Source: Desulfurobacterium indicum
Lineage (GTDB): Bacteria; Aquificota; Aquificia; Desulfurobacteriales; Desulfurobacteriaceae
DNA length: 64,000 nt
Reading direction: 5' to 3'
Assembly: GCF_001968985.1 (NCBI RefSeq)
Contig: NZ_MOEN01000001.1
Location: 62,001-126,000 of the forward strand
Under the pieces are notes generated by a model. It saw only the letters and a list, made by a program, of their open reading frames with translations, was not told the DNA's origin and ran no database searches. Below, one piece after another: positions 18,374-25,662 of this stretch; position 1 is the stretch's first letter, and each line of letters starts with the position of its first letter. The position numbers were made by a program, and so were the translations under genes.

Positions 18374-19036
18374 ATGGAAAGACCTTACGTTGTGATAGTT
18401 TCCGAGGTAACGATTGATGGAAAGCTGACGCTTGATGAGGGTGTTTCGAGCAAGGAGATAATGAAACTGATGGATGAAGAGGCAAATAGATATCTTCATG
18501 AAATAAGGGCAGAATGTGACGGTATTATGGTTGGTTCAAATACGGTTCGGATAGATAATCCCAATCTTACAGTAAGGTATGTTGAAGGTGAGAATCCAAC
18601 GAGGATTATTCCTGCTTCAACCGCTGATATTCCGCTTGGTTCAAACGTTCTTAATGTTGAGAAGGCTCCTACAATTATTGCCGTGAGCGAAAGGGCACCG
18701 AGAGAGAAAATAGAAACTATAAAGGCTAAAGGTGCCGATGTGATAGTTGCAGGAAAAGATAAAGTTGATTTTACTCAGCTTTTACCGGAACTTTATAAAC
18801 GCGGTATCAAAAAGTTGATGGTTGAAGGCGGTTCAAAAGTTAACTGGGAACTTATTAAAAATGATCTTGTTGATGAGATAAGACTCATCCATCTTCCCGT
18901 TGTTGTTGGTGGTGATAACGTTCCTTCTCTCGTTTCCGGAGAAGGTTTCAAGAGACTTGAGCTTGTTAAGAAGTATGAAATTAAAAGAGTCTTTCAGTGC
19001 GGTAATCAGGTAATAACAGAATATGTTAGAAAGTAA
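18374..19036 (+). CDS. RibD C-terminal-type reductase (2,5-diamino-6-ribosylaminopyrimidinone 5'-phosphate reductase)
   Basis: 220 residues, a free-standing dihydrofolate-reductase-like domain as in archaeal and fungal RIB7 and the C-terminus of RibD. Seen are YVVIVSEVTIDGKL (5-18), the DGIMVGSNTVRIDNPNLTVR block (49-68) and VEGGSKVNWELI near 155. It should reduce the ribosyl side chain in riboflavin synthesis with NADPH. No deaminase half is fused, so that activity must be a separate protein. It ends in a terminator. Confidence 0.85.
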   Translation: MERPYVVIVSEVTIDGKLTLDEGVSSKEIMKLMDEEANRYLHEIRAECDGIMVGSNTVRIDNPNLTVRYVEGENPTRIIPASTADIPLGSNVLNVEKAPTIIAVSERAPREKIETIKAKGADVIVAGKDKVDFTQLLPELYKRGIKKLMVEGGSKVNWELIKNDLVDEIRLIHLPVVVGGDNVPSLVSGEGFKRLELVKKYEIKRVFQCGNQVITEYVRK

Positions 19037-19041
19037 CTTTT

Positions 19042-19060
19042 GGGGCTTTTGCCCCTTTTA
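19042..19060 (+). terminator. Terminator after the RibD-C gene
   Basis: GGGGC/GCCCC stem with a TTTT loop followed by TTTT, starting 5 bases after the stop codon and ending about 10 bases before the next start codon. Confidence 0.65.
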
Positions 19061-19070
19061 AGGTTTAAAA

Positions 19071-20054
19071 ATGGTTAAATATGTTTTAAAGAGGTTTCTT
19101 CACCTGATACCTCTTATAATTGGAATGACATTTATTTCCTTTCTCATTATTAAGCTCGCTCCAGGTGATTTTTTAACCTCTCTTAAAATGAATCCCTCAA
19201 TATCAAAAGAGACGATTGAAGCTTTGAGAAAAAGCTACGGTCTTGATCAGCCTGTTATCAAGCAGTATTTTCTGTGGCTCTGGAATGCTCTTCACTTTAA
19301 TTTAGGTTACTCCTTTGCATACCACAGGCCTGTTACTTCGCTTATAGCTGATAGGATTGCTAACACGTTGTCGCTTACTGTAACAGCTTTTTTTATTACA
19401 TGGATTTTTGCCGTGCCTCTTGGAATAATTGCAGCCTTTTACAGGAATAAATTTGTGGATAGGATTATAACTTCAGTGTCTCTTGTGGGGCTTTCAATTC
19501 CCGGTTTTTTTGTTGCATTTCTTCTTATGTTTTTTGCAGCGAAAACGGGGCTTCTTCCGATTGGCGGTGTAGTTTCTCAAAATTATGAGAAGTTGAGCTT
19601 GACGGGAAAGATAATTGATAGATTAAAGCACATGGTTGTTCCGCTTACTGCGATGGTTGTTGGTAGTATTTCGGGTCTTGTTCGTCTGGTTAGAGGGACA
19701 GTTATTGATGAACTTCATAAAGATTATGTCAAACTTGCTGTTGCAAAGGGTCTTCCAAAGAGGGTAATTCTTTTTAAGCATGTTTTAAGGAATGCAATGA
19801 ATCCGTTTATAACACTTATAGGTTTTGATATAGCAGGATTGTTGTCTGGAGCTGCTTTAATTGAGATAATCACCGCATGGCCGGGAATGGGAAGATTGAT
19901 GTTTGAAGCTGTTATGTTGCAGGATTTTTTTGTCGTTATGGGTGCTTTATATATAGGAGGAATAATGCTTGTTATAGGTAATCTTATCGCTGATATTTTA
20001 CTTGCCCTTAACGATCCACGAATCAGGGAGAGAGAGATAGAGGGCAGAAGGTGA
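19071..20054 (+). CDS. ABC transporter permease, OppB/DppB/NikB type
   Basis: 327 residues with six predicted membrane helices. The short N-terminal helix and LAPGDF segment are typical of OppB-type permeases, and the EAA-like loop VKLAVAKGLPKRVILFKHVLRNAMNP contacts the ATPase. It would import peptides, nickel or a similar solute. The weak AAGG upstream suggests modest translation. Its partner permease overlaps by 4 bases. Neither ATPase subunits nor a binding protein are in this window. Confidence 0.88.
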   Translation: MVKYVLKRFLHLIPLIIGMTFISFLIIKLAPGDFLTSLKMNPSISKETIEALRKSYGLDQPVIKQYFLWLWNALHFNLGYSFAYHRPVTSLIADRIANTLSLTVTAFFITWIFAVPLGIIAAFYRNKFVDRIITSVSLVGLSIPGFFVAFLLMFFAAKTGLLPIGGVVSQNYEKLSLTGKIIDRLKHMVVPLTAMVVGSISGLVRLVRGTVIDELHKDYVKLAVAKGLPKRVILFKHVLRNAMNPFITLIGFDIAGLLSGAALIEIITAWPGMGRLMFEAVMLQDFFVVMGALYIGGIMLVIGNLIADILLALNDPRIREREIEGRR

Positions 20055-21109
20055 GGAGCTTTTTAATAGAACTTTATAAAAAACACAAAACTGGATTTAT
20101 TGCTTTTGTTTTTTTGCTTATTCTATATTTTGTTGCTGTTTTTGCCGATTTTATAGCTCCCTATCCCTACGACATTCAGTTTAGGCACAATCCGTATCAG
20201 CCTCCAACGCCCATTCATTTTTTTGACAGCGAAGGACATTTTCATTTGAGACCTTTTGTTTACGGTCATAAATTGGTAGATCCCGTTTTTAAGATCTATA
20301 CAACCTGCTGGAATGAGACCTATCCAGTTGAGTTTTTTGTTAAGGGTGAACCCCATTATCTTTTCGGTTTTATAAAGACAGATATTCATCTTTTCGGGGT
20401 TAAATCTCCAGGTAAGATTTTTCTTCTTGGGACGGACGGTGTGGGAAGGGATATTTTTTCCCGGCTTATCTACGGAACGAGAATTTCTCTCACTATAGGT
20501 TTGATCGGTGTTGCTATCTCTTTTTCTTTAGGACTGATAATAGGTTCCATAGCAGGCTATTACGGTGGTCTGATTGATACCGTTACGATGCGGATAGTGG
20601 AGCTTTTGATGGTCTTTCCCTATTTTTATCTTTTACTTGCTTTGCGTTCTATGTTTCCTGTTGATATGCCGAGTATTACTGTTTTTTTCATAATTATTGC
20701 AATTTTATCCCTTCTTGGATGGACGGGGCTTGCCCGGGTTGTTAGGGGGATGGCACTTTCTATAAGAGAAAATGATTTTGTAAAAGCGGCAAAGGTGATG
20801 GGGGCAAGTAGTTTTTACATTGTAAGAAAGCATGTAATTCCGAATACTCTTTCTTACATTGTTGTTGCTGCTACCCTGTCTATTCCTGGTTACATTTTAG
20901 GAGAATCTGCGCTGAGTTTGATCGGTCTGGGAGTTCAGGAACCTTACCCTTCCTGGGGTAATATGCTTGCGGAGGCTCAAAATATAACAAAACTTTCATC
21001 TTTCCCCTGGCTTCTCACTCCGGGTATTGCCATATTTTTAGTCATAATTGCTTTTAATCTTTTTGGCGATGGTTTGAGAGATTATTTTGATGTAAAACTA
21101 CAAAAATAG
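20051..21109 (+). CDS. ABC transporter permease, OppC/DppC type
   Basis: 352 residues. After the first membrane helix comes a periplasmic stretch of about 85 residues (from DIQFRHNPYQPP to SPGKIFLLGTDGVGRD), longer than in E. coli OppC; GTDGVGRDIFSRLIYGTR is the family signature before the transmembrane core. The EAA loop is VKAAKVMGASSFYIVRKHVIPN. The GTG start overlaps the OppB-type gene by 4 bases. This larger OppC form is common where the substrate is not a classical oligopeptide, but the substrate is unknown here. Confidence 0.87.
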   Translation: MRSFLIELYKKHKTGFIAFVFLLILYFVAVFADFIAPYPYDIQFRHNPYQPPTPIHFFDSEGHFHLRPFVYGHKLVDPVFKIYTTCWNETYPVEFFVKGEPHYLFGFIKTDIHLFGVKSPGKIFLLGTDGVGRDIFSRLIYGTRISLTIGLIGVAISFSLGLIIGSIAGYYGGLIDTVTMRIVELLMVFPYFYLLLALRSMFPVDMPSITVFFIIIAILSLLGWTGLARVVRGMALSIRENDFVKAAKVMGASSFYIVRKHVIPNTLSYIVVAATLSIPGYILGESALSLIGLGVQEPYPSWGNMLAEAQNITKLSSFPWLLTPGIAIFLVIIAFNLFGDGLRDYFDVKLQK

Positions 21110-21290
21110 ATTGCTTGTTTGGTTGTTGCTTAATTTAAAATATTAAATTTGATTTTTAAATCCTTATTCTTTGTAAATTATTTAAGGTTCGTTTTTATTC
21201 GCTAATCTTTCTCAGAAAATTAAAATGGATTTTAACTAAAATTTACTAATATTAAACCATGTGGTTATTTCTTTTAAAAAAAGAAAGCAC

Positions 21291-21296
21291 TATAAT
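21291..21296 (+). promoter_or_regulatory. Putative -10 element of the cytochrome gene
   Basis: TATAAT 34 bases before the ATG, within a very A+T-rich 220-base spacer (21110-21329). No good -35 hexamer is seen at the right distance; the rest of the spacer shows nothing recognisable. Confidence 0.4.
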
Positions 21297-21329
21297 AAAG
21301 GAAAATAAGATAAAGCAAGGGAGGGAATT

Positions 21330-22037
21330 ATGAGTAACAAAAGAAGAGAATTCATTGTAAAAAGCCTTATCGGAACTGCTGGTCTTGTCGTTGGTGGTCT
21401 TTCCGGTGCAGCAGCAGCGGGATCTAAGAAAATGGAACCACCTTATCCTTATAAGTCTATCGATCCTGACATGATTGCTGAAAAAGCTTACGGATATTAT
21501 TTAAAGGGACACTGTGCTTACGGTGTTTTTGCTTCTATTCTTGATACTCTTAAGGAAAGTGTTGGCGGTCCTTATCTTGGTATTCCAGGAGAGCTTTTTG
21601 AATTTGGAAGGGGCGGAATCAACGGTTGGGGAACAATCTGCGGAACTTTAAATGGAGCAGCAGCCATTATATCTATCTCCTGTAAAGGTTGGAAAAAGGT
21701 AATTGATGCTCTATATAGATGGTATGAGGAAACACCTCTTCCTATGTATTATCCAAAACATCCTGCTAAATATAAAGGTGTTTTTGCAGCAAGTGTTGCA
21801 ACATCACCCCTCTGTCACATTTCCGTTATGAAATGGATAGAAAAAACAGGTTTTGCCTATGATAGTAAGGCGCGATCTGAAAGATGTGCAAGACTTACAG
21901 CAGATGTTGCTAAAAAGACTGTTGAACTTCTCAATGCTTACCATAAAGGGACATTTAAGCCTGTAAGTGCTCCTGGTATTTACAAGACAAAAATGGATTG
22001 TATGACATGTCATAACATGAAGGTGGGAAGCAGGTGA
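21330..22037 (+). CDS. Tat-exported split-Soret-type cytochrome c (C_GCAxxG_C_C family)
   Basis: 235 residues. The N-terminus KRREFIVKSLIGTAG followed by a hydrophobic run ending AAAAG is a twin-arginine signal, so it is exported folded. The body follows the C_GCAxxG_C_C pattern (GHCAYGVF, Cys62; GTICGTLNGAAA, Cys104; Cys118; SPLCHISVMKW, Cys162; SERCARL, Cys186). One haem c site CMTCH (224-228) lies at the very C-terminus. This arrangement matches the Desulfovibrio split-Soret cytochrome, a dimer whose haems stack and whose other cysteines are thought to bind an Fe-S cluster. A periplasmic redox role is likely; the partner is unknown. Preceded by AGGGAGG. Confidence 0.8.
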   Translation: MSNKRREFIVKSLIGTAGLVVGGLSGAAAAGSKKMEPPYPYKSIDPDMIAEKAYGYYLKGHCAYGVFASILDTLKESVGGPYLGIPGELFEFGRGGINGWGTICGTLNGAAAIISISCKGWKKVIDALYRWYEETPLPMYYPKHPAKYKGVFAASVATSPLCHISVMKWIEKTGFAYDSKARSERCARLTADVAKKTVELLNAYHKGTFKPVSAPGIYKTKMDCMTCHNMKVGSR

Positions 22038-22043
22038 ATTTTA

Positions 22044-22072
22044 AAGCCGTAGAGGCTTTGCCTCTACGGCTT
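22044..22072 (-). terminator. Strong hairpin between the convergent cytochrome and Hfq-like genes
   Basis: A perfect 13-bp stem (22044-22056 with 22060-22072) with a TTT loop. On the minus strand it is followed by TTTAAAATT and overlaps the last codons of the Hfq-like gene; it may also stop transcripts from the cytochrome side. Confidence 0.75.
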
Positions 22073-22564
22073 GTATATTATTGTTGTGATTGCGTGTTTG
22101 TAAACGATCATTTTTCCCATGAATGAGTTGATTCTGAGAACATACCTATCAAATCCTTTGAGTTTCCCTTCGACTTTTGAGCCATTTCTAAAAAATATGA
22201 TAATTCTTTTATTTATGATGTTTCTGAGTGTTCTGCTCTGAACACCGCCAAGGGTTGATGAAGCGATAAGTTTATAACCTTCTTTAAGTTTTTTGCTGAT
22301 TTCTTTTTCCTGTTCTTCTGTAAGCACGGCAGGAATGGTAGCAAAGGAAGCAGGTCTGATTATTATTTCTTCACCGTTTATTTCATAGTTTATATCACCT
22401 GACGCTTTTAGGCTGTTTAACAGGGGAATAACGACTTCCTGCCTAACGTCCAGTAACTCCATAAATTCTGAAACGGAGCCTCTAAATTCACCTTTCTCTT
22501 CAAGTAATTCTATTAGTTCAAGTTGTAATTCTTCCAGTGTTTTGTGTCTTCTCATCCCGTTCAT
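22064..22564 (-). CDS. Winged-helix/Hfq fusion protein B
   Basis: 166 residues. The C-terminal 60 residues are an Hfq Sm domain: a Gln (109) three residues before a leucine-rich helix, IIIFFRNGSKVEGKLKGFDR for Sm1, and IVYKHAITTI (154-163) as the Sm2 signature with the RNA-contacting Lys-His pair. Residues 8-70 form a helical domain ending in a beta hairpin (LINYEINGEEIIIRP-like), as in winged helices, though weaker than in its neighbour. The start overlaps the stop of the upstream paralogue (ATGA). Hfq binds U- and A-rich RNA as a hexamer; what the extra domain does is unknown. Confidence 0.82.
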   Translation of the reverse strand: MNGMRRHKTLEELQLELIELLEEKGEFRGSVSEFMELLDVRQEVVIPLLNSLKASGDINYEINGEEIIIRPASFATIPAVLTEEQEKEISKKLKEGYKLIASSTLGGVQSRTLRNIINKRIIIFFRNGSKVEGKLKGFDRYVLRINSFMGKMIVYKHAITTIIYKP

Positions 22565-23052
22565 CCATAAATTATCGTTGCTATTGCGTGTTTGTAAACT
22601 AAGGATCTTCCTTTTGGAGCAGTCATTGACAGTGTGAAGTTATCAAAATCTAAAAGTTTTCCTTCAAGTCTGGTGCCACTTACCAAAAATACAGTTATAT
22701 CTTTTCCTAAAAGAGATGAAAGAACTTCATCCTGAAGAGATATTTTTCTTTTTTTCTTCTCTTGTTTAATCTCTTCTTCCTTTTTGGGTTCAGTTTCTTC
22801 AGTTGTTTTTTTCTGAACTGTTATTTCTTCACTTTCTTTATCTTTGAGTTTCAGGGTTAATCCCTTTCCTCTTTTAGATTCGGCCGTTAAGAAGCCTTCT
22901 TCTTCCAGCTCGTTTATTGCTTTTTTTACAAGATAGCTACTTGTTTTTGTCAGATTTGCGAGCTCTTCAAATGTTCCTGTATATTCGCCGAATTCTTTTA
23001 AATACTGCCGAATCCAGTTTTTTACCATTTCATGTTTGGCAACGGCGGACAT
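22561..23052 (-). CDS. Winged-helix/Hfq fusion protein A
   Basis: 163 residues in three parts. Residues 10-70 form a clear winged helix (TGTFEELANLTKTSSYLVKK, then INELEEEGFLTAES, then a wing). Residues 70-104 are a Lys/Glu-rich linker. Residues 105-163 are a full Hfq domain: ISLQDEVLSSLL with the conserved Gln107, ITVFLVSGTRLEGKLLDFDN (Sm1) and LVYKHAIATI (151-160, Sm2). Ordinary Hfq is only 70-100 residues without such a domain. AGGAGG lies 5 bases before the ATG. Together with the overlapping paralogue it could form hetero-hexamers; this is inference. Confidence 0.88.
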   Translation of the reverse strand: MSAVAKHEMVKNWIRQYLKEFGEYTGTFEELANLTKTSSYLVKKAINELEEEGFLTAESKRGKGLTLKLKDKESEEITVQKKTTEETEPKKEEEIKQEKKKRKISLQDEVLSSLLGKDITVFLVSGTRLEGKLLDFDNFTLSMTAPKGRSLVYKHAIATIIYG

Positions 23053-23188
23053 TACACCTCCTGAATAGTATTTAGATTTTAATGGTGAGAAAATGAAAAA
23101 TAAAAATGGTTAAACAGAAAATGACTAACAGCATGCTTTTCAACAAAATATCCTTTCGAAATAGTTACAATTAACTTATATTTCTTAC

Positions 23189-24541
23189 TTAATTAGAAAC
23201 TATCTTATCTAAAATTTTATCTTCTAATATTTTTGTGTCAAGGTTTCCTTTAACGAAATCTTCATCTTCCACAAGTTTTAAGTGGAAAGGTATTGTTGTT
23301 TTTAGATTTCCTTCTATAAAAAATTCTGATAGAGCTCTCTTTCCACGAATTATTGTCTCTTCTCTTGTTTCACCGTGAACGATTAGTTTGGCTATGAGAG
23401 AATCGTAGTAAGGTGGTATTGAATAGCCTTCATAAACATGTGTATCAATCCTTACGCCAAATCCTCCAGGCAGCAACAGTTTCTCTATTTTTCCTGGAGA
23501 TGGTCTGAAATTCCTCTTGTAATCTTCGGCATTAATCCTGAATTCAATTGCGTGACCGTTTAATTTAGGGTCTGCCATTTCAAGTTTTTCACCTTCAGCT
23601 GCTTTAATTTGAAGGGCTATGAGGTCTTTTCCCGTTACCATTTCAGATACAGGATGTTCTACCTGGATTCGTGTATTCATTTCTATAAAATAAAAATTTT
23701 TGTCTTTGTCAACTAAAAACTCGACTGTTCCAGCACCTTCATACTTTATTGCAAGTGCGAGTTTCCTTGCAGCTTCGTATAGTTTTTCCCTTAAAGTTTC
23801 GTCTACAAAAGGTGAGGGTGATTCTTCAAGAACTTTTTGGTGTCTTCTTTGAAGGGAACACTCCCTTTCACCAAAAATCGTAACATTTCCGTATTTATCG
23901 GCTATTAGCTGTATTTCTATGTGTCTTGGATTCAGAATTAATTTTTCTACGTAAACCTCTCCATTTCCGAAAGCTGCTTCAGCTTCTGTCATTGCGGTTC
24001 TTATTGTTTCTTCGGCTCCCTCTTCTGTCTCAACAACGCGCATTCCTCTGCCTCCGCCTCCGTGAGCAGCTTTTACAAGAACGGGAAATCCTATTTTTCT
24101 GGCAAATTCGAGAACTTTTGCCGGGTCTTTCATCGCTTCGCTGCCGGGAACTACGGGGATTCCTGCTTTTTGAGCTATCGCTCTTGCCTGTGCTTTGTCT
24201 CCCATAGCAACCATTGTTTCGGAAGAAGGTCCTATAAACTCTACACCACAGGCTCTGCAAACTTCTGCAAATCCGGGATTTTCGGATAGAAATCCGTATC
24301 CGGGATGTATTGCGTCAGCACCTGAAACTTCTGCTGCTGATATTATTGCAGGAATGTTAAGGTAACTTGCGGCAGGGCGTTCACTTCCTATGCAGATGGC
24401 TTCATCTGCCAGAAACACAGGAAGTGAATCTTTGTCTGCGGTTGAATAAACAGCTACCGTTTTTATGCCAAGCTCTTTGCAGGTTCTTATTATTCTAACG
24501 GCTATTTCGCCTCTATTTGCTATCAGAATTTTTTTAAACAT
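23189..24541 (-). CDS. accC: Biotin carboxylase subunit
   Basis: 450 residues. ATP-dependent carboxylation of the biotin on the carrier protein, first half-reaction of acetyl-CoA carboxylase. The ATP-grasp domains show KILIANRGEIAVRIIRT at the start, the glycine-rich loop HGGGGRGMRVV, FIEMNTRIQVEHPVSE (glutamate metal ligands and the catalytic Arg) and a C-terminal domain. The related subunit of pyruvate or 2-oxoglutarate carboxylase looks similar, but the adjacent short accB argues for acetyl-CoA carboxylase. Last gene of the ftsY-to-accC run. Confidence 0.93.
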   Translation of the reverse strand: MFKKILIANRGEIAVRIIRTCKELGIKTVAVYSTADKDSLPVFLADEAICIGSERPAASYLNIPAIISAAEVSGADAIHPGYGFLSENPGFAEVCRACGVEFIGPSSETMVAMGDKAQARAIAQKAGIPVVPGSEAMKDPAKVLEFARKIGFPVLVKAAHGGGGRGMRVVETEEGAEETIRTAMTEAEAAFGNGEVYVEKLILNPRHIEIQLIADKYGNVTIFGERECSLQRRHQKVLEESPSPFVDETLREKLYEAARKLALAIKYEGAGTVEFLVDKDKNFYFIEMNTRIQVEHPVSEMVTGKDLIALQIKAAEGEKLEMADPKLNGHAIEFRINAEDYKRNFRPSPGKIEKLLLPGGFGVRIDTHVYEGYSIPPYYDSLIAKLIVHGETREETIIRGKRALSEFFIEGNLKTTIPFHLKLVEDEDFVKGNLDTKILEDKILDKIVSN

Positions 24542-24554
24542 AGACTACTCCGGT

Positions 24555-25013
24555 TCACACTTTCTCTATGTAAAATAGTGGCTGATCAAATTCTACAGGT
24601 TGTCCGTTTTCAACGAGTATTTTTACGACTCTTCCTGAAACATCTGATTCTATTTCATTCATCACTTTAAGGGCTTCTATTATGCAGAGTGTCTGTCCTT
24701 TCTCTACGAAGTCTCCTTCTTTAACGAAAGGTTCGGCTCCCGGCGATGGTGCCCTGTAAAATGTTCCGACAATAGGTGAGCGAACAATATGTATGTTTTC
24801 CGGTATTTCTGTTGGTTCTGCAGATGGTTTTGTTATTTCCGAAGTTGCTTCTGGAGCGGTAGTTGTTTCAATAACTCTTTCAACCGTTAACGGTTGAGAA
24901 GCTTTCTGGCGGCAGTAACGTGCTTTTACCTTGAGACCTTCAAGCTCTATTTCAACTTCTTCTATGCTACTGTTTTCAAGGGATTTTAACAGGTTTTCGA
25001 TTTTTTCTATCAC
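24555..25013 (-). CDS. accB: Biotin carboxyl carrier protein of acetyl-CoA carboxylase
   Basis: 152 residues, with an N-terminal dimerisation helix, a Pro/Thr/Ala/Glu-rich linker (about 40-75) and the C-terminal biotinyl domain from [18 protein letters not shown]. The thumb segment [10 protein letters not shown] marks the acetyl-CoA carboxylase type. The biotinylated lysine is in [10 protein letters not shown]; the residue before it is Leu rather than the usual Met, a mild variant. It is 13 bases upstream of accC and follows efp; birA at 9.5 kb would modify it. Confidence 0.94.
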   Translation of the reverse strand: MIEKIENLLKSLENSSIEEVEIELEGLKVKARYCRQKASQPLTVERVIETTTAPEATSEITKPSAEPTEIPENIHIVRSPIVGTFYRAPSPGAEPFVKEGDFVEKGQTLCIIEALKVMNEIESDVSGRVVKILVENGQPVEFDQPLFYIEKV

Positions 25014-25026
25014 AATGGCCTCCGAA

Positions 25027-25596
25027 TTACTTGTTAACTCTTTCGAGATACTTTCCTGTTTCTGTTTCTACTTTTATGTATTCGCCTACGTTTATGAATG
25101 TGGGAACTTGAACAACAGCTCCCGTTTCAAGAGTTGCCGGTTTAAGAACGTTGTTTACTGTGTCGCCTTTGAATCCCGGTTCAGTTTCTACAACTTGAAG
25201 AACCACAGTTTTAGGAAGTTTAACAGATAGTGGTTCACCTTTATAGAACTGAACCTGAACGGTGTCATTTTCTTTTAAAAAGTTTGCCTTTTCACCTAAA
25301 TTCTCTGCCGGAACAGGAATCTGTTCGTAAGTTCTTGTATCCATAAAATAGTAGAACGTTCCGTCGTTATACAGATATTCCATCTCTCTCTCTTCAAAAT
25401 CTGCTACTTCAAGTTTTTCGCCAACCTTGTAGGTTTTTTCAACGACATTTCCAGTTCTTAAATTTTTAAGTTTTATTCTTGCAAAAGCTTGTCCTTTTCC
25501 TGGTTTAACATGCTGGTAGTCAACTATTTCGTATGGATCGCCGTTTATTTCTAACTTCATACCTTTTGATATCTGGTTTACATCTATAGATGCCAC
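25027..25596 (-). CDS. efp: Elongation factor P
   Basis: Relieves ribosome stalling at polyproline stretches. 189 residues in three beta-barrel domains; the loop [13 protein letters not shown] (about 29-41) carries the lysine that is modified in some bacteria. The KamA-family protein at 12.1 kb is too different from EpmB to assume it serves this lysine. AGGAGG precedes the start. An efp-accB-accC order is common in bacteria. Confidence 0.96.
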   Translation of the reverse strand: MASIDVNQISKGMKLEINGDPYEIVDYQHVKPGKGQAFARIKLKNLRTGNVVEKTYKVGEKLEVADFEEREMEYLYNDGTFYYFMDTRTYEQIPVPAENLGEKANFLKENDTVQVQFYKGEPLSVKLPKTVVLQVVETEPGFKGDTVNNVLKPATLETGAVVQVPTFINVGEYIKVETETGKYLERVNK

Positions 25597-25662
25597 TTTA
25601 AACCTCCTGTTTGAATCTGAAAGTTTGCGGTATTATACACCATTCAAAATTATAACAATTTG

